Assembly: GCA_937980205.1 (NCBI GenBank)
Contig: CALJKW010000042.1
Location: 1-64,000, forward strand
Source: an uncultured Myxococcales bacterium
GTDB lineage: Bacteria > Myxococcota > Myxococcia > Myxococcales > Myxococcaceae
Direction of reading: 5' to 3'
Length of the DNA: 64,000 nt
The stretch's first letter is position 1. Each line of letters starts with the position of its first letter. Of this stretch, positions 54,600 to 63,193 are shown piece by piece. A program made the translations under genes and the position numbers. Below the pieces are notes generated by a model that had not been told where the DNA came from, made no database searches, and saw only the letters and a program-made list of their open reading frames with translations.

Positions 54600-55948
54600 A
54601 GACGAAGACCAAGGCTGGGCTCGCGCTGCGGCCGCTCAAGCTCCCGCCGCGAACCGTCACGACGCTGCCGAACGGCCTCAAGGTCACGGTGGTGAAGCGC
54701 GGCCCGCTGCCGCTCGTCGCCGTGCGCTTCATCACGCGCGCGGGCAGCGCGTTCGACGCCCCCGGCCGCTTCGGCCTCGCCGAGCTGACGGCGCGCCTGC
54801 TTCGGCGCGGCGCCGGCGGCCTCACCGCCGAGCAGCTCAACGAAGAGGTCGACTACGTCGGCGCCTCGCTGTCGGCGTGGGCCGGAGAAGACAGCTTCGG
54901 AGCCGGCCTCACCACGCCGTCGGCGCACTTCGACGCGATGCTGGGCATGGTCGCGCGCATTCTGCGGACGCCCGACTTCCCCGAGGCCGAGGTCGCGCTC
55001 GCCCGCCGTCGCACGCTGGCGCAGCTGTCGAACGCGCTCGACGACCCGGACGACGTCGCCGACCGCGCCATCGTCAGCGCGCTGTTCGGCGCCCACCCGT
55101 ACGGCCACGAGACCATTGGCCTCAAGAGCCACGTCGAGGCGATCACGCGCGACGACCTCGTGCGGTACCACCGCGAGCGCGTCGTGCCGAAGGGGGCGCA
55201 CCTCTTCGTCGTCGGCGATCTCGACCCGAAGGTGGCGCTCGACTCGGTCGAGCGTGCGTTCGGCGACTGGCAGGGCGCGAACGAGGCCGCGGTCTCGCTG
55301 CCCGAATGGACGAAGCCCGCCCGCGCCGGCGAGGTCGTCGTCGTCGACAAGCCCGAGCAGACGCAGGTGCAGGTGCGCATCTCGTCGCGTGGCGTGTACC
55401 GCGGTCACGCCGACCACTTCCCGCTCACGGTGATGAACTGCGTGCTCGGCGGCAGCTTCACGTCTCGCCTCATGCAGGAGATTCGCGTCAAGCGCGGCCT
55501 CACGTACGGCGCCGGGTCGCACTTCGATCAGCTCGCGATCGCCGGCACGTTCAACGTCTCGTCGTTCACGAAGACCGAGACCGTCGGAGAGCTCGTCGAC
55601 GTCGCCCTCGGCGAGGTCGCGAAGATGCGCGCCAAGGGCCCCAAGCCGCCCGAGCTCGCGAGCGCGCAGCGGTACATCTCCGGGCTGTACCCCGGGCGGC
55701 TCGAGACGAACGAGTCGATCGCGGCGGCGATGGCGGACATGGCGCTGTACGGCCTGCCCGACGACTGGGTCGACCAGTACCGCGAGCGCGTGGTGGCGGT
55801 GACGCCCGAGGTCGCGGCCGAAGCGGCGGCGCGGCACCTGCCCGACGGTGAGCGCGTCATCGTGCTGGTCGGAAACGCGGCGCAGCTCGAGAAGACGGCA
55901 GCGAAGTACGGGACGGTCTCCGTGCTGCCTGCTGCCCAGCTCGAGTGA
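54596..55948 (+). CDS. M16 family protein without zinc-binding motif (inactive subunit)
   Basis: Encodes 450 residues from GTG 54596. The fold matches the preceding gene (TTLPNGLKVTVVKRG, RFITRAGSAFDAPG), but where HxxEH is expected the sequence is GLAEL, so zinc binding is lost. The C-terminal R/Y motif (VKRGLTYGAGSHF) that contacts substrate is kept. This is the usual pattern of the non-catalytic M16 partner. Overlap with the catalytic gene supports a heterodimer. Confidence 0.92.
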   Translation: MKTKTKAGLALRPLKLPPRTVTTLPNGLKVTVVKRGPLPLVAVRFITRAGSAFDAPGRFGLAELTARLLRRGAGGLTAEQLNEEVDYVGASLSAWAGEDSFGAGLTTPSAHFDAMLGMVARILRTPDFPEAEVALARRRTLAQLSNALDDPDDVADRAIVSALFGAHPYGHETIGLKSHVEAITRDDLVRYHRERVVPKGAHLFVVGDLDPKVALDSVERAFGDWQGANEAAVSLPEWTKPARAGEVVVVDKPEQTQVQVRISSRGVYRGHADHFPLTVMNCVLGGSFTSRLMQEIRVKRGLTYGAGSHFDQLAIAGTFNVSSFTKTETVGELVDVALGEVAKMRAKGPKPPELASAQRYISGLYPGRLETNESIAAAMADMALYGLPDDWVDQYRERVVAVTPEVAAEAAARHLPDGERVIVLVGNAAQLEKTAAKYGTVSVLPAAQLE

Positions 55949-56565
55949 AGGAGCTCTATCGCGGCGGCGGCATCGTCGCCGTCGAGAAGCCGCCGGGCGT
56001 CAACGTCATCCCCGGGCGCGAGGGCGGCGACTCGCTGCGCGCGCAGCTCGAGGCACAGCTCGGCGCGAAGGTCTGGGTGGTGCACCGCATCGACCGGGAC
56101 ACCAGCGGCGTCGTCGTCTTCGCGCTGAACGCGGAGGCGCATCGCGAGTGGTCAATGGCGTTCGAGCGGGGGGAGCCGAAGAAGCGGTACCTCGCCATCG
56201 TCGAGGGGCGGCTCGAGGCGGAGCGGGTGCTCGACTGGCCGCTGTCTCCGGCGCGGCGCGGGCGCATGCGCGTCTCGGCGCAGGGGAAGGAGGCGAAGAC
56301 GGTCGTTCGACCGGTGGAGCTCTTCGCCGCGGCGACGCTCGTCGAGGCCGAGCCGCTCACGGGGCGGACGCACCAGATCCGCGTGCACCTGGCGCAGGCG
56401 GGGCACCCGCTGCTGTTCGATCACCAGTACCGGCGCGGCGAGCAGAGCCCGCTCATCGGAAGGACTCCGCTGCACGCGGCGAGGCTTCAGTGGGGTGGGG
56501 TGGTGATCGAGAGCCCGCTGCCGGAGGACATGTCGGCAGTGCTGAGCCGGCTGCGATCGCCCTGA
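55945..56565 (+). CDS. RluA family pseudouridine synthase
   Basis: Encodes 206 residues from GTG 55945, overlapping the M16 stop. The catalytic HRIDRDTSG motif (about residues 48-56) and the TGRTHQIRVHLAQAGHP motif are intact. No S4 domain is present, so it belongs to the short RluA/TruC-like class. It isomerises a uridine in rRNA or tRNA; the site cannot be read. It is the last gene of the run that begins with the pseudokinase. Confidence 0.92.
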   Translation: MKELYRGGGIVAVEKPPGVNVIPGREGGDSLRAQLEAQLGAKVWVVHRIDRDTSGVVVFALNAEAHREWSMAFERGEPKKRYLAIVEGRLEAERVLDWPLSPARRGRMRVSAQGKEAKTVVRPVELFAAATLVEAEPLTGRTHQIRVHLAQAGHPLLFDHQYRRGEQSPLIGRTPLHAARLQWGGVVIESPLPEDMSAVLSRLRSP

Positions 56566-56584
56566 CGTGAACGGCGACGGTTTC

Positions 56585-56671
56585 TCAGTTCACCGCACCG
56601 CGCTCTGCCGGCGTGTCGCAGTGGAAGACCTCATCCGGCATGCTGCCGAGCCGCTGAGCGACTCGTACTGG
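56585..56671 (-). pseudogene. Decayed copy of the 3' end of a peptidoglycan-binding lipoprotein gene
   Basis: The minus strand matches the last 87 nt of the gene at 57269-57826, with clear identity along its whole length. A 1-nt deletion after YESL breaks the frame, and the downstream part reads RLGSMPDEVFHCDTPAERGAVN followed by a stop, against RLGIKPDEIFHHQTPAERGAVNE in the intact gene. The rest of the gene is missing. The intact and decayed copies flank the lipoprotein gene at 56705-57253. Confidence 0.8.
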
Positions 56672-56704
56672 AATGCGAATTGTCGGAAAATTCTGCGCGC
56701 GCTC

Positions 56705-57253
56705 ATGGCAAGGCACTCATCAGCGGCGCAGGTGGGAGTGCTGATCGCGTCTGCATGCTTTTCCGCGTGTAGCCCGGCGCTAAAGGACCCCGACGCCGGA
56801 AGATCTCTACCGGTGGGTGGCCGCCTGGGGAATCCGGTCGGCACGCTGTGCAGCTCGACGTCGAGCCGAGGCGCCTGCTTTACCGCCTCGACCACAGCGC
56901 TGGACGCGCAGCGCACCGGCGATCGGCGCGCGGCAAGCTTGGTTGGCGCTCGCCCGGGCCATTACTGTGCCGTCGGTTTTGAGGCGCGTTCGCCGATTTA
57001 CTCAGACGTCGCGGTCGATTCTCCGGAAGTCACCGTCATCGACCTTTCGTGTGACAGCAGCGGCTGTCAGGAGGTTTGCAAGTATGGCGGCCCAGACGCA
57101 GGAGTTGCCTGGGTGGGCATCCTCTACAAGTTCGATTCCGAGGAGTGGGAAGGCGAGCTGACCGCTCAGACGGTGACGCCATCGGTCGCCGTGGACCCCT
57201 TGTGCACCACAAGCAATCTTCGTGTTTGGTTCCGAGTCGCGTCGCCGCCGTGA
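56705..57253 (+). CDS. Lipoprotein of unknown function
   Basis: Encodes 182 residues. ATG 56705 or GTG 56732 (MGVLIASACFSAC) precedes the lipobox FSAC; no strong RBS is seen. The mature part starts SPALKDPDAG, then a domain with SCDSSGCQEVCKYGGPDAG and Cys pairs. No family recognised. Local base composition around the start is less GC-rich than the neighbours. It lies between two homologous copies of another gene end, suggesting insertion or duplication at this site. Confidence 0.72.
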   Translation: MARHSSAAQVGVLIASACFSACSPALKDPDAGRSLPVGGRLGNPVGTLCSSTSSRGACFTASTTALDAQRTGDRRAASLVGARPGHYCAVGFEARSPIYSDVAVDSPEVTVIDLSCDSSGCQEVCKYGGPDAGVAWVGILYKFDSEEWEGELTAQTVTPSVAVDPLCTTSNLRVWFRVASPP

Positions 57254-57268
57254 GCGCGCGGGCGGCGC

Positions 57269-57826
57269 CTACTCATTCACCGCGCCGCGCTCCGCCGGCG
57301 TCTGGTGGTGGAAGATCTCATCCGGCTTGATGCCGAGCCGCCGCAGCGACTCGTAGTCGAGCAGGCCCGTCTCCGGCAGCTGCTCGGATCTCTGGAACGC
57401 GCGCAGCGCCTCTTGCGTCGTGGCGTCGAGCTGGCCGGTCTCTTCCACCTCCTCGATCTTCGCGAGCGGCACCTTGAACTGCTGCTTCTCGGCGATGACC
57501 TCGTCCTTCTGGTTGCCCTTCGCGACCTGCTCGTTCTTCTTCGCGATGTCGTCGAGCCGCTCGTTCAGCGCGCCTTGAAGCTTCTTGAGCCCCTCGGGCT
57601 TGAACATCTTCTTCGTCGTCTTCGACGTGGTCATCGGCTCGGCCTTGCCGTCGATGCGCGGGGCCTTCTGCGTGCTCTTGCCCTCGTCGCGCTCGGGCGT
57701 CTTGCGGCCGGCGGCCTTCGCGCCGCTCTTGCCTCCGCCGTCCTTCTCGGCGCGCTTCGCGTCCTTGCCGTGGCTGCAAGCCGCCAGCGCCATCACCACC
57801 GCGACCACCAACGAACGCTTCATCAT
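57269..57826 (-). CDS. Lipoprotein with peptidoglycan-binding domain
   Basis: Encodes 185 residues. MMKRSLVVAVVMALAAC is a lipoprotein signal; ATG 57823 is an alternative start. A Lys/Glu/Gly-rich linker follows. The C-terminal 70 residues form a peptidoglycan-binding-1-like module (ETGQLDATTQEALRAFQRSE, then LLDYESLRRLGIKPDEIF). The protein probably tethers the outer membrane to peptidoglycan. It starts 2 nt after the stop of the upstream AsmA-like gene. A decayed copy of its 3' end is at 56585-56671. Confidence 0.85.
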   Translation of the reverse strand: MMKRSLVVAVVMALAACSHGKDAKRAEKDGGGKSGAKAAGRKTPERDEGKSTQKAPRIDGKAEPMTTSKTTKKMFKPEGLKKLQGALNERLDDIAKKNEQVAKGNQKDEVIAEKQQFKVPLAKIEEVEETGQLDATTQEALRAFQRSEQLPETGLLDYESLRRLGIKPDEIFHHQTPAERGAVNE

Positions 57827-57828
57827 CG

Positions 57829-58992
57829 TCACTTCTCCCCAGGCGTCTGCATCGGCAGGTCTTCGAAGCCCCAGTTGACGGCGTCGACGAAGGCGTTGCG
57901 GATGACGCCGAGGATCGACGGCCACACCTGCGGGCTCGGGTTCTCGAGGTTGCCCTTCACCGGAACGACGGTCGCGATGCGCTCTTTGCCCTTCTCGTCG
58001 TTCGACAGGATGCTGATGGCGAGGTTCGCGACGCCGGCCTTCAGCTTGTCCGATACCTTGCCGGTCGCGTCGGTCACCTTCGGGTTGTCGATGATGACCT
58101 TCGCGTCACCCGACAGCTTCCCCTTGGCCGAGTTGAAGTTCACGAACACGTTCAGCGTGCCGCTGGCGCCGACGCCGGCCTTCGCCTCGGTCCACTCCCA
58201 CAGCGACTGCAGCTGCAGGTTCGAGAGCTGGGCCTGGCCGGTGAAGGCCGGCTTGTCCTCGAGCAGGTCCGCGGTGGCCATCGCCTTGAGCGTGCCGGTC
58301 TTCGCGACGACGGCGCGCAGGGTGAGGTTGAGCGGCACGTTCTGATCCAGCTTGCGCCGCGTGACGATGTTCTCGATGACGAGCTGCAGGTCGCTCACCC
58401 ACAGCGACGGCAGGTTCGGGTCCTTCGCGTCGTAGAGCGTGAGCTCGCTGTCGCGGACCTCGATGCGGTCGGCGCGCAGCGGGATGACCTTCTGCAGAAT
58501 GGCGCCGAAGTCGAGGTCGTGCTGCTCGGCCTCTTTCTTCACCTGGCGCGCGGCGTCCTTCGCTTCCCCAGGCGGCCGGTGTGCTCCGCCGAGGATCACC
58601 ACCTTGGCGTGCTCTGCGGTCACCGTTCCGACCAGCCGGAACTTGAACAGCTCGCGGAAGATCACGCGGCCGACGACCTTCTTCGCGTACACGACCGGCT
58701 CGCCGCCCGTCGTGTCGTCCTGCTCGAGCTTGAGGTCGTGCAGGGTGTACGCGAACGGAATGATCGACACGTGCACGGCCGACACGCTGCCGTGGTACCC
58801 CTCGAGCGAGTCGATGCCCCTCTGCGTGTACATCTTCGCGAGCGGGTCGATGGCGAGCCGGACGCCGACCACCAGCACCAGGATCGACAGCACGATCCAG
58901 AACGACTTGAACTTGTAGACGGGCTTCGGGTGCGCGGCGGAGTCGACCGCTGCGCGAATGCCGTACGGATCCGACTGGAGCGTGGTCGCCAT
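57829..58992 (-). CDS. DUF748/AsmA-like membrane-anchored protein
   Basis: Encodes 387 residues from ATG 58992 (TGATG overlap with the previous stop); a GTG lies one codon upstream. An N-terminal transmembrane helix (FWIVLSILVLVVGVRLAI, about residues 32-50) is followed by a long beta-rich periplasmic region with the repeated phrase style of AsmA/DUF748 (VSAVHVSIIPFAYTLHDLKL, GVGASGTLNVFVNFNSAKG). Such proteins are thought to carry lipids between membranes. Upstream genes are membrane-protein genes in the same run. Confidence 0.85.
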   Translation of the reverse strand: MATTLQSDPYGIRAAVDSAAHPKPVYKFKSFWIVLSILVLVVGVRLAIDPLAKMYTQRGIDSLEGYHGSVSAVHVSIIPFAYTLHDLKLEQDDTTGGEPVVYAKKVVGRVIFRELFKFRLVGTVTAEHAKVVILGGAHRPPGEAKDAARQVKKEAEQHDLDFGAILQKVIPLRADRIEVRDSELTLYDAKDPNLPSLWVSDLQLVIENIVTRRKLDQNVPLNLTLRAVVAKTGTLKAMATADLLEDKPAFTGQAQLSNLQLQSLWEWTEAKAGVGASGTLNVFVNFNSAKGKLSGDAKVIIDNPKVTDATGKVSDKLKAGVANLAISILSNDEKGKERIATVVPVKGNLENPSPQVWPSILGVIRNAFVDAVNWGFEDLPMQTPGEK

Positions 58993-59285
58993 CACTTCAC
59001 CGCCGTCTTCAGCGACTCGAAGAGGCCGTACGCGAGCAGCGCGATGCCGAGCGAGCGCAGCACCGCCTGCAGCCCGTCGTGCTCCACGAGCTGGGCTCCG
59101 ACGAGCGCGCCGGCTCCGGACAAGCTGGCGCCGGCGGGCAGCGCGAGCTCTTTCACCAGGCTGCGCTTCTCGACGTGCGGTGCTTTCAGCGCGTGGCGTT
59201 TGGCGTCCAGCGCGTCGACGACCTCCAACAGCCGCGCGCGGGCGGCATCGGCTTCGTGGATGAGCTCTTCGGGGGCGGTGCTCAT
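58992..59285 (-). CDS. Small protein with C-terminal hydrophobic segment
   Basis: Encodes 97 residues from ATG 59285, overlapping the preceding stop (ATGA). The N-terminal part is helical (ADAARARLLEVVDALDAKRH); the C-terminal part is hydrophobic (LPAGASLSGAGALVGAQLV, ALLAYGLF), possibly a membrane anchor. No family recognised. Tight overlap with both neighbours indicates co-transcription with the DUF748 and holin-like genes. Confidence 0.75.
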   Translation of the reverse strand: MSTAPEELIHEADAARARLLEVVDALDAKRHALKAPHVEKRSLVKELALPAGASLSGAGALVGAQLVEHDGLQAVLRSLGIALLAYGLFESLKTAVK

Positions 59286-60733
59286 GCGAGGTGCTCCTTC
59301 AACTGCTTGAGGTCTGAAGTGACGTGCTTGCGGGTGGCCGCGAGCGGAGTCTTCGGCAGCATCGAGTAGCCGACGCCTGCGAGGATGAGCGCGACCACCA
59401 GCACGCCGCCGGCGACGGCGAGGGCGGTGACGGCGGTCGCTTTGATGGCGAACACCAGCGCCACGGCGGCGAGCGCCAGCGTGACGATGAAGAGCACCGC
59501 GCCGAGCGCGAAGCCGATCGCGGCCCTCGTCGCCTCCTTCACCTGCTGCGCGGCCTCGGCCTTCGCGAGCTCGACCTCGAGCCTCGCGAGGCGGGTCGCT
59601 TCCTTCATGCCGCGCTCGACCAGCTCGATGACCGAGGCCTCGCGCAGCGGGTGCTCGAGGGGTCGGTCGACCGGCAGCGCGAGCTCGGTCTTCACGGGCC
59701 GCCCGACGTCTTCCGAGCGCGTGGCCTCGTCGACGAGGCTCTTGCGATCCTGCAGGCGGGCCTCGATGCGCCGCGCGATGCGGTCGAGCACGATCCACTC
59801 CTCGAAGGTGAGGTTCGCCTTCGTGCTCTCGTGGACGATGGACTCGAGCCGGCTCTTCGCGTTGTCGCCGATCTCCGCCGGGTTCTCGTGCCGCTCGACG
59901 ACCTCCCAGAGGCGGCCGAGATCGTCCTGAAGCTCCTGGGCCTTGGGCTGCTCGACGAGGTACGCGTGCTTCTCGAGCTGCGTCTGACCGAGCAGGGCGC
60001 GCAGCCGCGCGACCTCGATCTTCCCGCCGCGGATGAGCAGGTCGCCGGGGTACAGGAACATCTCGCAGTTCTGCGCCTTCACCATGATCGGGTGATCGGC
60101 CACGAGCGAGTCGATGGCGCCGCGCGCGAAGAACTTGAGCACCTTGAGCGCGAAGCCCATCGGCCGCGGTGCGGGCGCAGCGCGCGGCGAGTAGCCCGCC
60201 ATCGCGGCGCCCTCGCACAGCTCGTACACCGCATCCACGTAGCAGCCCTTGCGCGTCTGTACGAAGACGTGCTCGTCGGTCCACCGGCGCTTGAGGGTCT
60301 GCAGCTTCACGATGGGCACTACGAACAGCGTGATGAGGAACGACAGGAAGTACCCGAGGGTCAGCGGGTACCCGAGCAGCATCGAGGCGAGGAAGCCCTT
60401 CTCCTTCAGCGGCACAGATGCGACGCGCGTCAAGAGCCCCACGAGCACCGGCGCGAACAGCGCGAGCAGCAGCCACAGCACGCGCAGCACTCCGGGGCTG
60501 ATGGCCTTGTTGCCGGGGACGAAGGCGATGAAGAACGCCGCGGCCTTCGGCACGAACACGCCGACGACGAACACGGGCCAGAACAGCGAGAGGACGAGCG
60601 CGATGGTGATGAGCGTCTGCTTCTTCGAGCTGAGCTTTCCGAACATCGAGAGCACCGACCAGCCGAACACGGCCTGGAGGAGCTGACCCAGCTTTCGGGA
60701 CGCAGCGCTGAAGAGGGCGGCCAGGATTCCCAT
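59282..60733 (-). CDS. Membrane protein with C-terminal holin-like domain
   Basis: Encodes 483 residues from ATG 60733 (MGILAALFSAASRK). The first 160 residues hold several transmembrane helices (LITIALVLSLFWPVFVVGVF, VLWLLLALFAPVLVGLL, LTLGYFLSFLITLFVVPIV). A soluble middle (about 160-380) is unassigned. The C-terminus matches the Actinobacterial holin-X/DUF1469-type module: a helical segment (RLARLEVELAKAEAAQQVKE) and two closely spaced membrane helices (FALGAVLFIVTLALAAVALVF). Despite the family name, no phage genes are nearby. Divergent from prkA. Confidence 0.82.
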   Translation of the reverse strand: MGILAALFSAASRKLGQLLQAVFGWSVLSMFGKLSSKKQTLITIALVLSLFWPVFVVGVFVPKAAAFFIAFVPGNKAISPGVLRVLWLLLALFAPVLVGLLTRVASVPLKEKGFLASMLLGYPLTLGYFLSFLITLFVVPIVKLQTLKRRWTDEHVFVQTRKGCYVDAVYELCEGAAMAGYSPRAAPAPRPMGFALKVLKFFARGAIDSLVADHPIMVKAQNCEMFLYPGDLLIRGGKIEVARLRALLGQTQLEKHAYLVEQPKAQELQDDLGRLWEVVERHENPAEIGDNAKSRLESIVHESTKANLTFEEWIVLDRIARRIEARLQDRKSLVDEATRSEDVGRPVKTELALPVDRPLEHPLREASVIELVERGMKEATRLARLEVELAKAEAAQQVKEATRAAIGFALGAVLFIVTLALAAVALVFAIKATAVTALAVAGGVLVVALILAGVGYSMLPKTPLAATRKHVTSDLKQLKEHLA

Positions 60734-60874
60734 GTGCACAGGCACATTGCAGGGCCCGGACCCAGGGCGCAGCGAGGCAAACTGCCGTAGCAACGGCGGA
60801 CGTTACCGTTTCGCACGGGGCGAAAACGCCCACGCGCGCACACGTCGACACCGTAGTACCGTCGTCGCCCCACC

Positions 60875-63097
60875 ATGGACGCGCGAAAATTTCTGCAGAC
60901 CGTCGGCTCCGAGGTGTCGAACGACTTCGTGAAGAACCGCTCGATCCTCTCCTTCGAGGAGTACGTCGCGCTCTTCAGTCAGGCTCCGAAGCAGCAGGCG
61001 CGAAACGCCGCGCAGTACCTCAAAGACGCGATCGATCACTTCGGCACCGACCTGGTGCCGCACCCGACCGGCAAGATCCGCCGCTTCCGGATCTTCGATG
61101 CGCCCGAGGGCGACAACGAGGTCCGCGTCGCCGGCCAGGAAGAGGTGCAGAACGCGATCTACCGCCTGCTCGGCAACTTCGTTCGCGCCGGCCGCATCAA
61201 CAAGCTCATCCTGCTGCACGGGCCGAACGGCTCGGCGAAGTCGTCGATCGTCGACGCGCTCAAGCGCGGCATGGAGATCTACTCGCGCACGCCCGAAGGC
61301 GCGCTCTACACGTTCAACTGGGTCTTCCCGTCCGAGAAGCTGGTGAAGGGCAACATCGGCTTCGGAGAGAAGGGCGGCAAGTCGACCGGCGGCCTGCTCA
61401 GCTTCGCGCACCTCGAGGCCGAGTCGATCGACGTGCGCATCACGACGCCGCTGCGCGAGCACCCGCTCTTCCTGATCCCCAAGCCCGAGCGCAGGAAGCT
61501 CATCGAAGACGCGATCGGCACGACGAAGGACATCACCGTCCCCACGTACATCTACGAGGGCGAGATGTCGGCGAAGAGCCGGCGCATCTACGACGCGCTC
61601 TTGAGCTCGTACGAGGGCGATTACCTCAAGGTCCTGCGCCACGTGCAGGTCGAGCGCTTCTACGTCTCGCGCCGGTACCAGGTCGCCACCTGCACCGTCG
61701 AGCCGCAGATGTCGGTCGACGCCGCGTACCACCAGGTCACCGCCGACCGCAGCCAGGCGAACATGCCGCCGGCGCTGCAGAACACGATCCTCTTCGAGCC
61801 GCACGGCGCGCTCGTCTCGGCCAACCGCGGCCTCATCGAGTACTCCGATCTGCTCAAGCGGCCCCTGGAGGCCTTCAAGTACCTGCTCGGAGCCAGCGAG
61901 ACGGGCGAGGTCCCCCTCGAGCACTTCGTGCTGCAGCTCGACCAGGTGCTCATCGCGAGCGCGAACGAGAAGCACCTGAACGCGTTCAAAGAGCTGCCCG
62001 ACTTCGCCTCGTTCAAGGGCCGCATCGAGCTGGTCCGCGTGCCGTACGTGCGGCGCTGGCGCGTCGAGCAGGAGATCTACGACGCGCAGGTGAATCAGAA
62101 GACCGTCGGCAAGCACGTGGCGCCGCACGCGACGCGCGTGGCCGCGATGTGGGCGACGCTCACGCGGCTGAAGAAGCCGATCCCCGACCGGTACCCGCAG
62201 GAGGTGCGCTCGCTGGTCGAGCGGCTGAGTCCGCTCGAGAAGCTGAAGCTCTACCAGGACGGCACGGCCCCCGATCGCCTCTCGCAGCAGCAGAGCAAGG
62301 AGCTCAAGAAGCACCTCGCCGCGCTGTACGAAGAGTCCGACGCGTACCCGAACTTCGAGGGCCGCAGCGGCGCGTCCGCCCGCGAGATCAAGACGGCGCT
62401 CTTCAACGCGGCGCAGAACCCCGATCACGACAGCCTGCACCCGCTCGCGGTGCTCAAGGAGCTCGCCGCGCTCTGCAAGGACAAGAGCGTCTACGAGTTC
62501 CTGCAGCAGGAGGTCGTCGACGGCTACCACGACCACGAAGAGTTCGTGACGCTCGTCGAGGCCGAGTGGCTCGACGTCCTCGATCAAGAGGTGCGCGACT
62601 CGATGGGGCTCGTCTCCGAGAAGCAGTACCAGGAGCTGTTCGAGCGCTACGTGCAGACCGTCTCGAGCTGGGTGAAGGGCGAGAAGGTGCAGAACAAGCT
62701 CACCGGCGCGATGGAGAAGCCCGACGAGGGCCGCATGAGCGAGTTCGAGGGCTACGTGATGCCGAAGGGAGAAGACGCCGCCGAGTTCCGCCGCGGCCTC
62801 ATCGCGAGCATCGGCGCCCACAAGATCGACAACCCGACGCTCGAGCTCGACTACTCGCGCATCTTCCCCGACCTGTTCCGCCGCCTGCGCGATCACTTCT
62901 ACGAAGAGCGCAAGCGCACGCTGCGCAAGAACGTCGAGAACATCTTGAAGTACTTCTCGGACGAGAAGGGCACGCTGTCTTCGAAGGAGCAGGCCACGGT
63001 GCGCGCCACGCTCGACGCGATGGCGAAGAAGTACGGGTACACCGATGCGTCGGCGCGCGACGCCATCGTGTTCCTGATGCGCCAGCGGTACGCGTGA
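60875..63097 (+). CDS. prkA: PrkA family serine protein kinase
   Basis: Encodes 740 residues, slightly longer than E. coli YeaG (644). The AAA+-like N-terminal domain carries the Walker A GPNGSAKSS (about residues 116-124), with PIR-style helical region after it. The C-terminal portion has the PrkA kinase-like domain (DALLSSYEGDYLKVLRHVQVE, QVTADRSQANMPP). PrkA/YeaG kinases act in stress and sporulation-type responses. No YeaH partner gene is adjacent. The gene is divergent from the membrane-protein run. Confidence 0.92.
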   Translation: MDARKFLQTVGSEVSNDFVKNRSILSFEEYVALFSQAPKQQARNAAQYLKDAIDHFGTDLVPHPTGKIRRFRIFDAPEGDNEVRVAGQEEVQNAIYRLLGNFVRAGRINKLILLHGPNGSAKSSIVDALKRGMEIYSRTPEGALYTFNWVFPSEKLVKGNIGFGEKGGKSTGGLLSFAHLEAESIDVRITTPLREHPLFLIPKPERRKLIEDAIGTTKDITVPTYIYEGEMSAKSRRIYDALLSSYEGDYLKVLRHVQVERFYVSRRYQVATCTVEPQMSVDAAYHQVTADRSQANMPPALQNTILFEPHGALVSANRGLIEYSDLLKRPLEAFKYLLGASETGEVPLEHFVLQLDQVLIASANEKHLNAFKELPDFASFKGRIELVRVPYVRRWRVEQEIYDAQVNQKTVGKHVAPHATRVAAMWATLTRLKKPIPDRYPQEVRSLVERLSPLEKLKLYQDGTAPDRLSQQQSKELKKHLAALYEESDAYPNFEGRSGASAREIKTALFNAAQNPDHDSLHPLAVLKELAALCKDKSVYEFLQQEVVDGYHDHEEFVTLVEAEWLDVLDQEVRDSMGLVSEKQYQELFERYVQTVSSWVKGEKVQNKLTGAMEKPDEGRMSEFEGYVMPKGEDAAEFRRGLIASIGAHKIDNPTLELDYSRIFPDLFRRLRDHFYEERKRTLRKNVENILKYFSDEKGTLSSKEQATVRATLDAMAKKYGYTDASARDAIVFLMRQRYA

Positions 63098-63122
63098 GGT
63101 CTGCAAGGAGTACAGCGGCGCC

Positions 63123-63151
63123 TTGACACGCTGCCCCCGCGATCCTGTACA
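63123..63151 (+). promoter_or_regulatory. Predicted sigma-70 promoter
   Basis: TTGACA (63123-63128) and TGTACA (63146-63151) are separated by 17 nt, upstream of the lipoprotein gene at 63194. The -35 is a consensus match; the -10 is partial. Confidence 0.55.
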
Positions 63152-63193
63152 AACCGCGAAATCTCGCAGCTCACAGCTTCCGGGGGAGGCTCG

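Noticed and set aside
59282..60733. Prophage remnant suggested by the holin-type domain
   Set aside because: No integrase, capsid, tail or lysin genes nearby; the domain occurs in chromosomal membrane proteins.
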